A DNA stretch of 64,000 nt from Roseicyclus persicicus (GCF_012395815.1 NZ_JAAZQQ010000007.1:62001-126000), one strand, 5' to 3'. Counted from the stretch's first letter, positions 34,422 to 44,057 are shown. Made by a program: numbers and translations. Notes: generated by a model not told the origin, from the sequence alone.

Positions 34422-35464
34422 TGCGGGCCGCCCGGCTGACCGGCTGGCGCGCGCCCCTCGAGATCGCCGATCTGCCCGATCCCGCCTGCCCGCCCGACGG
34501 GGTGGTGGTGCAGGTGCTGGCCTGCGGCATCTGCCGGTCGGACTGGCACGCCTGGACCGGCGCCGACCCCGACGTGCAGCTGCCCCATGTCCCCGGCCAC
34601 GAGTTCTGCGGCGTGGTGCTGGAGGCCGGCCCCGAGGTCACGCGCTGGCGCAGGGGCGACCGGGTGATCGCGCCCTTCATCCTGGCCTGCGGGCGCTGCC
34701 CCGACTGCCAGCAGGGCAACCAGACCATTTGCGCCACGCAGGTCGTGCCGGGCTTCACCGTCGACGGCGCCTTTGCCGAGGCCATCGCGGTGCCGCGGGC
34801 CGACGTGAACCTGGCGCGGCTGCCGGACGGCATGGACCCGGCGCTGGCCGCCGCGCTCGGCTGCCGGGTGACGACGGCCTGGCACGCGCTGACGGGGCGG
34901 GCGGCGCTGAAGCCCGGTGAATGGCTGGGCATCTGGGGCGCGGGCGGCGTGGGCCTTGCGGCGCTGATGCTGGGGCGCGCGATGGGGGCGCGGGTCGCCG
35001 TGGCCGACGTGGTGCCGGAGAAGCTCGCGCTGGCGCAGGCGCTGGGGGCCGAGGTCGCCATCGACGCCCGCGGCGAGGACCCGGCGCAGGCGATGAAGGC
35101 CGCCACCGGCGGCGGCGCCCATGTCGCGGTCGAGGCGCTGGGGTTTCCCGTCACCGCCGAGGCGGCGCTCAGGTCGCTGCGCAAGCTCGGGCGCATGGTG
35201 CAGGTGGGGATGCCCGCGGGCGATCACGCCCGCGTCGCGCTGCCCTGGGACGTTGTCTATTCCGGCCAGCTCGCCATATACGGCACGCGCGGGATGCCCG
35301 CGCACCGCTACCCCGCGCTTCTCGACTTCCTGACCGCCACCCGCCTGGACCTGACGCCGATGATCGCCCGCCGCGTGGCCCTGTCCGATGCCTCGGCGGA
35401 ACTTGCCCTGTTCGACGGCCCCGCGCCCCCCGGCGTCGCCGTCATCTCCGACTTCACCCGCTAG
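34421..35464 (+). CDS. Zinc-dependent alcohol dehydrogenase family protein
   Basis: 347 residues. MDR-type: catalytic Zn site with [11 protein letters not shown] and GHEFCGVV, structural Zn Cys cluster [15 protein letters not shown], and [17 protein letters not shown] for NAD(P). The substrate is not assignable. It sits between purS and purQ, with its ATG overlapping the purS stop and 23 bp from purQ, so it is co-transcribed with purine genes, which is unusual. Confidence 0.92.
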   Translation: MRAARLTGWRAPLEIADLPDPACPPDGVVVQVLACGICRSDWHAWTGADPDVQLPHVPGHEFCGVVLEAGPEVTRWRRGDRVIAPFILACGRCPDCQQGNQTICATQVVPGFTVDGAFAEAIAVPRADVNLARLPDGMDPALAAALGCRVTTAWHALTGRAALKPGEWLGIWGAGGVGLAALMLGRAMGARVAVADVVPEKLALAQALGAEVAIDARGEDPAQAMKAATGGGAHVAVEALGFPVTAEAALRSLRKLGRMVQVGMPAGDHARVALPWDVVYSGQLAIYGTRGMPAHRYPALLDFLTATRLDLTPMIARRVALSDASAELALFDGPAPPGVAVISDFTR

Positions 35465-35487
35465 ACCCCGCGAAAGGACCACACCCC

Positions 35488-36156
35488 ATGCGCGCCGCCG
35501 TCCTCGTCTTCCCCGGCTCCAACTGCGACCGCGACCTTGCCGTGGCCTTCCGCGCCGCGGGCTTCGACACGGCGATGGTCTGGCACAAGGACGCGGCCCT
35601 GCCCGAGGGCACCGACATCGTCGGCGTGCCGGGCGGGTTTTCCTACGGCGACTACCTGCGCTGCGGCGCCATCGCGGCGCAGTCGCCGATCATGCGGGCG
35701 GTGGCGGCCCATGCCGAGCGGGGCGGCTACGTGCTGGGCATCTGCAACGGGTTCCAGGTGCTGTGCGAGACGCGGCTTCTGCCGGGGGCGCTGATGCGCA
35801 ACGCGGGCCTCAAGTTCGTCTGCAAGATGCAGGCCCTGCGGGTCGAGACCGCCGACAGCGCCTTCACCGCCGGCTACCGGGCCGGGCAGGAGATCGCGGT
35901 GCCGGTCGCGCACCATGACGGCAACTACGTCGCCGACCCCGAGACGCTGGCCGCGCTCCGGGCCGAGGACCGGGTCGCCTTCCGCTATGTCGGCAGTCCC
36001 AACGGCGCGATGGACGACATCGCCGGCATCCTCAGCCCCAACCGCCGCGTGCTGGGGATGATGCCGCACCCCGAACGGGTGGTGGACGCCGCCCAGGGCG
36101 GCACTGACGGGATGCCGATGTTCCGCAGCCTCGCCGACGCGCTGGTCTCGGCCTGA
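35488..36156 (+). CDS. purQ: Phosphoribosylformylglycinamidine synthase PurQ subunit
   Basis: 222 residues. [13 protein letters not shown] start, [15 protein letters not shown], nucleophile Cys in GICNGFQVL, and [10 protein letters not shown]. Class I glutamine amidotransferase that supplies ammonia to PurL. AAAGGA precedes the start. Confidence 0.97.
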   Translation: MRAAVLVFPGSNCDRDLAVAFRAAGFDTAMVWHKDAALPEGTDIVGVPGGFSYGDYLRCGAIAAQSPIMRAVAAHAERGGYVLGICNGFQVLCETRLLPGALMRNAGLKFVCKMQALRVETADSAFTAGYRAGQEIAVPVAHHDGNYVADPETLAALRAEDRVAFRYVGSPNGAMDDIAGILSPNRRVLGMMPHPERVVDAAQGGTDGMPMFRSLADALVSA

Positions 36157-36193
36157 GGCGCCGCCCTTGAGCGGCGGTCCCCGGGCACCTAGC

Positions 36194-37972
36194 ATGTCGC
36201 CCATGAGCCTCGCCGAGACCCAGAGCCAGCCCGACAGCCGCCAGCGCCGCCGCGCCTGGGTGCTGCGCGGCCTGCTGGTCCTGTTCCTCGCCGCCGCGGT
36301 GGCGGCGATCTGGGTGTCGAACGCCTACCTGACCCAGCGCTTCACCGAGACCACGCGCAACCGCGCCGAGATCCGGCTGGCGATCTACTCGGGCACCGTG
36401 CAGTCGGAATTGCAGCGCCATTCGGTGGTGCCGCTGCTGCTGTCGCGCGACCCGGTGCTGATCCGGTCGCTGGAGCAGATGAGCTTTACCGACACCTCGC
36501 AGCGGCTGATCTCCTACGTCGACGAGATCGGGGCGGCGTCGCTGGTGCTGCTGGACCGCGAGGGGCGGATCGTGGCCGCGACCGACCGGTCCCGGCTGGG
36601 GCAGCTGCGCAACAGCGACCCCTTCTTCGTGCAGGCCGCGCGCTCGCCCGACACGGTGTTCACCTCGAATGAACCCGACACCGGGCGCTACGACTTCACC
36701 TTTTCCCGCGCCATGCGCGGGCAGGACAACCGGCTCCTCGGCGTGATCCTGGTCGAGGTGGACCTTGCCCGCATCGTCGACCGCTGGCGCGGCGCCTCCG
36801 AGGCGGTGTTCCTGGTCAACAGCCAGGGCGAGATCATCCTGTCGACCGAGCCGCGCTGGCGCGGCCGCACCGAGGCCGAGGCGCTGGCCCTGCAACCGCC
36901 GCAAAGCGCGATCCAGCGCGCGCTCGAGGCCACCGGCGAGTTCGCCTTCGGTGACCGCCGCCCCGATTTCTTCGGCTCCGACACGATCCGGCTGGAAAGC
37001 CGCATCCCGTTCCGCGGCTGGCGCATCGTCAGCTACACCGCCTACACCTCGGTGCGGGAGCGGGTGAACGCGGTCCTCGCGCTCGAGATCATGGGATTCG
37101 CGCTCCTGCTGGCGGGCGGCTTCTACGTCGTCAGCCGCCGCGCCCGGAGCCAGTCGGTCCGGCTCCTGCGGGAATCGGCGGAGTTGCGCCGCCTGAACGC
37201 GCGGCTGCAGCGGGAAATCGCCGAGCGCCAGAGGGTCGAACGGACGCTGGAGGAGGCCGAACAGAGCCTCGCCCAGAGCCAGAAACTCGCCGCGCTCGGC
37301 GAGATGTCGGCGGCCGTGTCCCACGAGCTGAACCAGCCGCTCGCCGCGATGAAGACCTACCTCGCCGGGGCGCGGCTGCTCCTCCAGCGCAAGCGGGTGG
37401 AGGAGGCGGCCTCCAGCTTCCAGCGGATCGACGACCTGATCGACCGGATGGGCGCGATCACGCGGCAGCTGAAATCCTATGCGCGCAAGGGCGGCGACGC
37501 CTTCGAGCCGGTCGACCTGCGCGACGCGCTGAAGGGCGCGATGACGATGATGGAGCCGCAGCTGCGCACCACCCGCGTCGAGATCACCCAGAGCCTGCCG
37601 CGCCGCCCGGTCATGGTGATGGCCGACCGGCTGCGGCTGGAGCAGGTGATCATCAACCTCCTGCGCAACGCGCTCGACGCGATGAAGGACGTGCCCAAGC
37701 GCGAGCTCGACCTGCTGATCGCCGAGGGCGAGGAGGCGGTGCTGACCGTGCGCGACAGCGGCAAGGGGATTGACGATCTCGACGCCTTGTTCGAGCCCTT
37801 CTACACGACCAAGAAGGCCGGCGAGGGGGTGGGGCTGGGCCTCGCCATCTCGTCGGGCATCGTGACCGACCTCGGCGGGCGGCTGACCGCCCGCAACGGC
37901 GAGGGCGGCGGCGCGGTGTTCGAGGTCCGGCTGCCGCTGATCGGCGGCGAGGGCGCGCAGGCGGCGCAATAA
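36194..37972 (+). CDS. dctB: C4-dicarboxylate-type sensor histidine kinase (DctB-like)
   Basis: 592 residues. TM helix near the N-terminus (about 21-45), a periplasmic dCache-like sensor domain (about 50-290), TM2 (about 295-318), coiled coil, then H-box SHELNQPLAAMKTY (His about 377), N-box EQVIINLLRNALDAM, and ATPase DSGKGIDDLDALFEPFYTTK. Typical of DctB, which senses succinate, fumarate and malate. Start 36194 is chosen over 36167 and 36203 without a clear ribosome site. It precedes dctD by 17 bp. Confidence 0.9.
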   Translation: MSPMSLAETQSQPDSRQRRRAWVLRGLLVLFLAAAVAAIWVSNAYLTQRFTETTRNRAEIRLAIYSGTVQSELQRHSVVPLLLSRDPVLIRSLEQMSFTDTSQRLISYVDEIGAASLVLLDREGRIVAATDRSRLGQLRNSDPFFVQAARSPDTVFTSNEPDTGRYDFTFSRAMRGQDNRLLGVILVEVDLARIVDRWRGASEAVFLVNSQGEIILSTEPRWRGRTEAEALALQPPQSAIQRALEATGEFAFGDRRPDFFGSDTIRLESRIPFRGWRIVSYTAYTSVRERVNAVLALEIMGFALLLAGGFYVVSRRARSQSVRLLRESAELRRLNARLQREIAERQRVERTLEEAEQSLAQSQKLAALGEMSAAVSHELNQPLAAMKTYLAGARLLLQRKRVEEAASSFQRIDDLIDRMGAITRQLKSYARKGGDAFEPVDLRDALKGAMTMMEPQLRTTRVEITQSLPRRPVMVMADRLRLEQVIINLLRNALDAMKDVPKRELDLLIAEGEEAVLTVRDSGKGIDDLDALFEPFYTTKKAGEGVGLGLAISSGIVTDLGGRLTARNGEGGGAVFEVRLPLIGGEGAQAAQ

Positions 37973-37989
37973 GGAAAGGACGACCCGCG

Positions 37990-39306
37990 ATGAAGATTGC
38001 GATCGTGGACGACGAGCAGGATATGCGGCAGTCGATCAGCCAGTGGCTGGCGCTGTCGGGCTTCGAGACGGAAACCTACGCCTCCGCCGAGGAGGCGCTA
38101 AAGGCCATCGGCCCCGACTGGCCGGGCGTGGTGGTGACCGACGTGAAGATGCCGGGCATGGACGGCATGGCCTTCCTCAAGCGCCTGATGGGCGTGGACA
38201 GCGGCCTGCCCGTGATCCTCATCACCGGCCACGGCGACGTGCCGATGGCGGTGGAGGCCATGCGGATCGGTGCCTACGACTTCCTGGAAAAGCCCTTCAA
38301 CCCCGACCGCATGACCGACCTCGCCAAGCGCGCGGCGCAGCAGCGGCGGCTCACGCTCGACAACCGGGCGCTCCGGCGCGAGCTGTCGGACGGCACCGTG
38401 CTGATGCGCAAGCTGATCGGCACGAGCGGCGTGATGGAGCGGCTGCGCGAGGATATCCTCGACCTCGGGCAGGCCGACGGGCATGTGCTGATCACCGGCG
38501 AGACCGGCACGGGCAAGACGCTGGTCGCCCACGCGCTCCATGCCGTGGGGCCGCGCGCGGGGAAAAGCTTCGTCACCCTGTCCTGCGCTGCCCATGACGA
38601 GGCGACGCTGGCCGCCAAGCTCTTCGGGCCGGTGGGCGAGGATCAGGACAAGCCGCTGGTGGAACAGGCGCGCGGCGGCACGCTGGTGCTGGAGGATATC
38701 GAAAGCCTGCCGCAGCCGCTGCAGGCGCGCCTGCTGACCGTCATCAACGAGCAGGGCACGCCGGCCGAGACGCGCATCGTCGCCATCTGCAACGCGCCCG
38801 AGCCCGAGCAGTGCGAAAGCGCGCTCCGCCCCGACCTGTTCTACCGGCTCGCCGCCATGCGCATCGACCTGCCCCCCTTGCGCCAGCGCGGCGAGGACAT
38901 CCTGACGCTGTTCACCCGCTTCGGCGAGCAGTTCGCCGAGGAATACGGCACCGAGGCGCCGCAGGTCACCGCGCAGGAGGCCGCGCAGCTGTTGCAGGCC
39001 CCCTGGCCCGGCAACGTGCGCCAGCTCATCAACATCGCCGAGCGCGCGATCCTGCAGCAGCGCCGCGGCTCGGGGTCCATCGCCTCGCTCCTGATGGCCG
39101 ACAACGCCGAGATCGCGCCGCAGGCCATCGGCGAGGGCAAGCCGCTCAAGGAATACGTCGAGGCCTTCGAGCGCATGCTGATCGACAACACCATGCGCCG
39201 CCACCGCGGCTCCATCGCCTCGGTGATGGAGGAGTTGTGCCTGCCGCGCCGGACGCTGAACGAGAAGATGGCGAAATACGGCCTCAGCCGGTCCGACTAC
39301 CTGTGA
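37990..39306 (+). CDS. dctD: NtrC-family response regulator DctD, atypical
   Basis: 438 residues. Receiver domain with phospho-acceptor Asp51, AAA+ domain with Walker A GETGTGKT (170-177) and Walker B-like TLVLEDIE (231-238), and C-terminal Fis-type helix-turn-helix (HRGSIASVMEELCLPRRTLNEKM). In the place of the sigma-54-contact loop it reads KLFGPVGEDQDKPLVE, so the GAFTGA motif is absent and the L1 loop is about ten residues shorter. GGAAAGG precedes the start. It would be the partner of the adjacent DctB. Whether it acts with sigma-54 is doubtful. Confidence 0.88.
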   Translation: MKIAIVDDEQDMRQSISQWLALSGFETETYASAEEALKAIGPDWPGVVVTDVKMPGMDGMAFLKRLMGVDSGLPVILITGHGDVPMAVEAMRIGAYDFLEKPFNPDRMTDLAKRAAQQRRLTLDNRALRRELSDGTVLMRKLIGTSGVMERLREDILDLGQADGHVLITGETGTGKTLVAHALHAVGPRAGKSFVTLSCAAHDEATLAAKLFGPVGEDQDKPLVEQARGGTLVLEDIESLPQPLQARLLTVINEQGTPAETRIVAICNAPEPEQCESALRPDLFYRLAAMRIDLPPLRQRGEDILTLFTRFGEQFAEEYGTEAPQVTAQEAAQLLQAPWPGNVRQLINIAERAILQQRRGSGSIASLLMADNAEIAPQAIGEGKPLKEYVEAFERMLIDNTMRRHRGSIASVMEELCLPRRTLNEKMAKYGLSRSDYL

Positions 39307-39349
39307 GGTTAGGGCGCGGCGCCGCGGCGGCGCCGCCCCTCCGACCCGT

Positions 39350-39949
39350 CTACCGGCGGTCGACGTCGGTCAGGCGCGACCAGCGCCCATCGACCAATCC
39401 CTGCATCCATTGGCCGGGCGATACCAGATGGGTGTCGCCGACGCCCATCCAGAATTCGGCGTAGGGCGAGGGGTAGGGGCCCGTCCAGGCCCGGACGTAT
39501 CGCCGATAGGGCGGGGTCTCGAAGGAGAAGACCCAAGGCTCGCGGGACCGGTCCACGCGGTAGTGCCAGTAGCCCTCCGCGGGCGCGCCGTCGCTTGCAC
39601 CGAGGACGTGCGCGGCGTCTTCCTCGCTTTCGGTCAGGCCCGCGCCGAAGCTCGCCTCGACACGCCGCACGCCAAGAAGGTGGCGCGGTATCTCGACCTC
39701 TTCGCGGTCTCCCGGCCAGAGGGTCACCCGCTGAGAGACCCCCGATCCGCCGACAATGTCGGCAAACCAGACCCGGACCGTCATGTCGTCGGCGCCGGAG
39801 TTGAGGAGGATGAGCTTGCGCCCGGACCATCGCATCCGCAGCGACCCGCAGGCCGGGCCGGAACAGGGGGGCACGCCCTTTTCCGTCCCGCCCACCAAGC
39901 TGACCTCGATGGGTCCTTCGGGTGTGTAAATCGGCTGTCTCATCGACAT
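39350..39949 (-). CDS. Unrecognised conserved-looking protein (199 aa)
   Basis: Has a strong ribosome site GAGGAGG 7 nt before ATG 39949, so it is very likely translated. No signal peptide. The N-terminal half looks like a beta-sandwich (YTPEGPIEVSLVGG, GRKLILLNSGADDMTVRVWF, VTLWPGDREEVEIP), with two Cys in PPCSGPACGS. The C-terminal half is Trp/Tyr-rich (EGYWHYRVDRSREPW, WTGPYPSPYAEFWMG). I recognise no family. GC is lower than in flanking genes, a sign of possible transfer. Confidence 0.7.
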   Translation of the reverse strand: MSMRQPIYTPEGPIEVSLVGGTEKGVPPCSGPACGSLRMRWSGRKLILLNSGADDMTVRVWFADIVGGSGVSQRVTLWPGDREEVEIPRHLLGVRRVEASFGAGLTESEEDAAHVLGASDGAPAEGYWHYRVDRSREPWVFSFETPPYRRYVRAWTGPYPSPYAEFWMGVGDTHLVSPGQWMQGLVDGRWSRLTDVDRR

Positions 39950-40475
39950 TTTCCAACCTCCTCAAACACTTCATGAACCCGTGAGCCTGCAATCCCGGCG
40001 CCGGCCACGTCAACCCTCGGGTTCAGGAAGGGCCGGTGGACCTCGTCCACGCCCTTTGGAGGCCCCGGCCTCCCCGTCACGAATTGGCATTGCCATTTCC
40101 GCGCGCCGCCCCTTAATGTGTCCTGACCGGCCCTTGCGCCGGTCCAACCAGTTTCTCTGCATCCCTCATCCGCGCCGTGAAACCTGCGCGACAGGGACCG
40201 CAGGTCACTCGGGCCGCGGGCGCGACCGTCCTCCGGCCCATCCCGAACCGCCCCCGCAACGGGGCATGAGTGGCCGCCTCGGGGCACCCGGAGCGGTCGG
40301 AGACAGACGCGATGCACCGCACGGGCACAGACATGGCGAGACGGAGGGGGCTTGATGCACCCGCCGCGGCCAGCGCCCCCGGGCTCGCCCTTCAGACATA
40401 TCGCGACATGGCCCCCGCCGTCCGGTGCGACGCACCGCCGGGGCGCGCGCGCGGCCCGTCGCGGGCAAGGATACA
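39950..40475 (+). promoter_or_regulatory. Long leader region upstream of rne, with candidate promoter
   Basis: 526 bp without gene. A candidate promoter TTGCCA-17-TTAATG lies at 40090-40118, which would give a leader of about 350 nt before the rne ATG. RNase E mRNAs in proteobacteria have long 5' leaders for autoregulation, but no homology to the known E. coli leader can be seen. Divergent from the unrecognised 199-aa gene. Confidence 0.4.
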
Positions 40476-43055
40476 ATGGCAAAGAAGATGCTCATCGATG
40501 CCACCCACCCGGAAGAGACCCGGGTCGTGGTGGTCGACGGAACCAAGGTCGAGGAGTTCGATTTCGAGTCGCTGAACAAGCGGCAACTCGCAGGCAACAT
40601 CTACCTGGCAAAGGTCACGCGGGTCGAACCCTCGCTGCAGGCCGCCTTCGTCGATTACGGCGGGAACCGGCACGGCTTCCTCGCCTTCTCGGAAATCCAC
40701 CCCGACTACTACCAAATCCCCGTCGCCGACCGCGAGGCGCTCTTGCGCGAGGAGCGGGAATACGCCGAGGCCATGGCCGAGGAGGCCGAGGAGGAGGCGA
40801 AGCCCAAGCGCGCCCGCCGCACCCGCCGCCGCAAGACCTCCGACACCCGCGCCGAGGCCGCCGCCTCCGACGCCGTGACCACCGGCGAGGCCGGCGTGCC
40901 CTCCGGGATGGAGGTGCTGGACTTCAGCGAGGACGACGACCCCGAGGCCGCCGACGGCGCCGAGGACACCGCCGCCGATGAGGCCCCGGCCGCCGGGACG
41001 GACGAGGCCGCCGGCGACGACCACGACCACGCCGACGACCACCACCACGACCACGATCACCCCGAGGACGAGGCCGAGGCGCCCACCGCCGCCGAGACCG
41101 TGTCCGACGACGACACCGCCGAGGACATCCGCCCGACTCGCAAGCCGCGGCCGCGGAAGTACAAGATCCAGGAGGTCGTCAAGGTCCGCCAGATCATGCT
41201 GGTGCAGGTCGTCAAGGAGGAGCGCGGCAACAAGGGCGCGGCGCTGACCACCTACCTGTCGCTCGCCGGCCGCTACTGCGTGCTGATGCCCAACACCGCG
41301 CGCGGCGGCGGCATCTCCCGCAAGATCACCAACGCCGCCGACCGCAAGAAGCTCAAGGAAATCGCGCAGGGCATCGACGTGCCGCAGGGCGCGGGCCTGA
41401 TCATCCGCACTGCCGGCAGCCAGCGCAACAAGACCGAGATCAAGCGCGACTACGAATACCTGCAGCGCCAGTGGGAACAGATCCGCGAGCTGACGCTCAA
41501 GTCGATCGCGCCCGCGCCGATCTACCAGGAAGGCGACCTGATCCACCGCTCGATCCGCGACCTCTACACCCGCGAGATCGACGAGGTGATCGTGGAGGGC
41601 GACGCCGGCTACCGGCACGCCAAGGACTTCATGAAGATGATCATGCCGTCCCACGCCAAGAACGTGAAGCACTACACCGACCCCACGCCGCTGTTCGCGC
41701 GCCACAAGGTCGAGGGCTACCTCGCCGACATGTTCAACCCCACGGTGCAGCTGAAATCCGGCGGCTACATCGTGATCGGCGTGACCGAGGCGCTGGTCGC
41801 CATCGACGTGAACTCCGGCCGCGCCACCAAGGAAGGCTCGATCGAGGAGACCGCGCTCAAGACCAACCTCGAGGCCGCCGAGGAGATCGCCCGCCAGCTG
41901 CGCCTGCGCGACCTCGCGGGCCTGATCGTCATCGACTTCATCGACATGGACGAGCGCCGCAACAACGCCGCCGTCGAGAAGAAGCTGAAGGACAAGCTCA
42001 AGACCGACCGCGCCCGCATCCAGGTGGGCCGGATCTCGGCCTTCGGTCTGCTGGAGATGAGCCGCCAGCGCCTGCGCCCCGGGATGCTCGAGGCCACGAC
42101 CCAGCCCTGCAAGCATTGCCACGGCACCGGCCTGATCCGGTCGGACGACAGCCTCGCACTGTCGATCCTGCGCCAGCTCGAGGAGGAGGGGCCCAAGGGC
42201 CGCGCCAAGGAGGTGAAGGTCACCGCGCCCGTCGGCATCGTGAACTTCCTCATGAACGAGAAGCGCGACTACATGACCGCCATCGAGGCGCGCTACGGCA
42301 TGGCCATCCGCATCGAGGCGGACCCGTCGATGGTGCCGCCCGACTACAAGATGGAGCGCTTCAAGACCGCGACGCGCCGGATCGTGGCCGTCGCGCCCGT
42401 CATCGCCATGGACGCCTCGCTGATGGATGACCTCGTCGAGGAGGAGGAGGACATCGTCGAGGCCGAGGAGGAGGAGGTCGAAGAGACCGCCGCCGCCGCG
42501 CCCGCCGCGCCTGCCGCCCCCGAGGGCGCCGCCGGCGACGAGCAGCCCCGCAAGAAGCGCCGCCGCCGCCGCGGGGGCCGTGGGCGCCGCAAGAAGAACG
42601 GCGAGATGATGGAGGGGTCCGAGAACGGCGACACCGGCGCGGATGACGACGACGGCGACGAGGGCGACGACGACACCGCGGAGGGCGGGGCCGCGACCGG
42701 CGCCGACGCCACGGTCGACGCCGACGCGGCCCCTGAGGCCCCCGCCGAGGAGGCCGCACCCGCGGCCGAGGAGGCGGCCGAACCCGCCCCCGCCGCCAAG
42801 CCCAAGCGCACCCGCGCCCCGCGCAGCCGCAAGAAGCCGGTCGAGGAAGCCCCCGCCGAGCCCGCGCCTGAGCCTGCCGCCGCCGAAGCGGAAGCCGAGG
42901 CGCCCGCCCCGGAGCCGGAGCCCGCGCCCGCGCCTCAGCCCGAACCGGAGACCGCCGCCGCGCCCGCGCCGCAGCCCGAGCCCGAGCTGGCCCCGGCCGC
43001 CGCCGAGGACGGCCCGCCCAAGCCCAAGCGCCGCGGCTGGTGGTCGCTCGGCTGA
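40476..43055 (+). CDS. rne: Ribonuclease E/G
   Basis: 859 residues. S1 domain (30-260) interrupted by an insertion at about 92-226 rich in Glu, Asp, Ala and His (DDHDHADDHHHDHDHPED), between DREALLREEREY and KYKIQEVVKVRQIMLVQ. The catalytic DNase I-like region (VIGVTEALVAIDVNSGRAT, IVIDFIDMDERRNN) and Zn-link CKHCHGTG follow, then the small domain. The C-terminal tail (about 670-859) is disordered, rich in Ala/Pro/Glu and in Arg/Lys blocks ([19 protein letters not shown]). AAGGA precedes the ATG. It starts mRNA decay and rRNA/tRNA processing. Confidence 0.97.
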   Translation: MAKKMLIDATHPEETRVVVVDGTKVEEFDFESLNKRQLAGNIYLAKVTRVEPSLQAAFVDYGGNRHGFLAFSEIHPDYYQIPVADREALLREEREYAEAMAEEAEEEAKPKRARRTRRRKTSDTRAEAAASDAVTTGEAGVPSGMEVLDFSEDDDPEAADGAEDTAADEAPAAGTDEAAGDDHDHADDHHHDHDHPEDEAEAPTAAETVSDDDTAEDIRPTRKPRPRKYKIQEVVKVRQIMLVQVVKEERGNKGAALTTYLSLAGRYCVLMPNTARGGGISRKITNAADRKKLKEIAQGIDVPQGAGLIIRTAGSQRNKTEIKRDYEYLQRQWEQIRELTLKSIAPAPIYQEGDLIHRSIRDLYTREIDEVIVEGDAGYRHAKDFMKMIMPSHAKNVKHYTDPTPLFARHKVEGYLADMFNPTVQLKSGGYIVIGVTEALVAIDVNSGRATKEGSIEETALKTNLEAAEEIARQLRLRDLAGLIVIDFIDMDERRNNAAVEKKLKDKLKTDRARIQVGRISAFGLLEMSRQRLRPGMLEATTQPCKHCHGTGLIRSDDSLALSILRQLEEEGPKGRAKEVKVTAPVGIVNFLMNEKRDYMTAIEARYGMAIRIEADPSMVPPDYKMERFKTATRRIVAVAPVIAMDASLMDDLVEEEEDIVEAEEEEVEETAAAAPAAPAAPEGAAGDEQPRKKRRRRRGGRGRRKKNGEMMEGSENGDTGADDDDGDEGDDDTAEGGAATGADATVDADAAPEAPAEEAAPAAEEAAEPAPAAKPKRTRAPRSRKKPVEEAPAEPAPEPAAAEAEAEAPAPEPEPAPAPQPEPETAAAPAPQPEPELAPAAAEDGPPKPKRRGWWSLG

Positions 43056-43076
43056 CCGCCATCCCCCACAACGAAA

Positions 43077-43107
43077 AAGGGCGCCCCTCGGGGCGCCCTT
43101 CCTGTTT
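43077..43107. terminator. Bidirectional terminator between rne and the DsbA-like gene
   Basis: Stem AAGGGCGCCCC / GGGGCGCCCTT of 11 bp, loop TC (43077-43100), preceded by A5 and followed by CCTGTTT. The short U-tract on each strand suits bidirectional termination for convergent genes. Confidence 0.8.
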
Positions 43108-43123
43108 CCGGGACAGGCCGGCG

Positions 43124-43888
43124 TCAGTTCACGCTGCGCACCATGTCCACGATCTCGATCATCGCATCGAGCGGCACGTAGCCCCGCACCATCTGGTCGC
43201 CGAACACGAAGCTCGGCGTCCCCGAGATCGCCAGCCGCTGGGCCAGCGCGTGGTTGTACTCGATCGTCGCCTCGATCAGCGGGTCGCCCATCGCCGCCAT
43301 GATCGCCGCGCTGTCGAGCCCGTTCTCCTCGGCCAGCGCCATCAGCGCGGGCTCGGTCACGTCGCCGCGCATCTCCATCAGCGCGTCGTGGATCACGGCA
43401 TAGCCCTCGTCCCCCAGCGCGATGCGGGTCGCGATGGCGAAGCGCGAGGCCAGCACCGACTGCTCGCCCAGGATCGGGAACTCCTTCACGACCAGCCGGA
43501 TGTTGCCGTCGAGCTCCAGCAGGTCCACCACCTCGGGGTGCGCCCGCCGGCAGTAGCCGCAGCGGTAGTCCATGAACTCGACGATGGTGATGTCGCCCTC
43601 GGGGTTGCCCAGCACCACGTCGTAGGCCGAGGCGAACAGCGCGTCGGCATTGGCCGCCACCGCCATCGCGTCGCGCTCCACCTCGGCGGCGGCCTGCCGG
43701 TTCTCCAGCACGGCGATGGCCTCCATCAGCACCTCGGGGTTGTCGAGCAGGTAGGCCCGCACCTCGGCGCGGAAGGCGGCGCGCTCGGCCTCGCTCATGT
43801 TGTCGAGGTCGATGGCGCCGGCGGGGGCGGCGAGGCTCAGGGCCAGGCCCAGGGCCAGGGCAGGGGCGGCGAACAGCGGTCTCAGCAC
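43124..43888 (-). CDS. DsbA-family thiol-disulfide oxidoreductase
   Basis: 254 residues starting with GTG at 43888, preceded by GAGGGA 8 nt upstream. Signal peptide: LRPLFAAPALALGLALSLA then APAGA. Active site YRCGYCRRAHPE with CGYC. DsbA-like helical insertion and cis-Pro segment ISGTPSFVFGDQ. It resembles the DsbA/DsbG/Com1-like oxidoreductases of alphaproteobacteria. It would oxidise or isomerise periplasmic disulfides. Confidence 0.9.
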   Translation of the reverse strand: MLRPLFAAPALALGLALSLAAPAGAIDLDNMSEAERAAFRAEVRAYLLDNPEVLMEAIAVLENRQAAAEVERDAMAVAANADALFASAYDVVLGNPEGDITIVEFMDYRCGYCRRAHPEVVDLLELDGNIRLVVKEFPILGEQSVLASRFAIATRIALGDEGYAVIHDALMEMRGDVTEPALMALAEENGLDSAAIMAAMGDPLIEATIEYNHALAQRLAISGTPSFVFGDQMVRGYVPLDAMIEIVDMVRSVN

Positions 43889-44057
43889 GGGTGGGTTCCC
43901 TCGTTGTCGGGCGTTTCCCCCTCCTAGCACATCGCGCAGCCCCTGCCAGCCGCGATGCGGCCGCGCCCCCCTCACAGGCCCGTGACCGCCGACAGGGGCG
44001 TTGACGCAGGCCGCCCCGGCTGGTTCAAGGCCCCCGGACCAGCCCGGAGGATCCCCC

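Noticed and set aside
42500-43055. Frameshift or assembly error at the Ala/Pro/Glu-rich end of rne
   Set aside because: The frame is continuous, with a low-complexity tail typical of alphaproteobacterial RNase E degradosome scaffolds.
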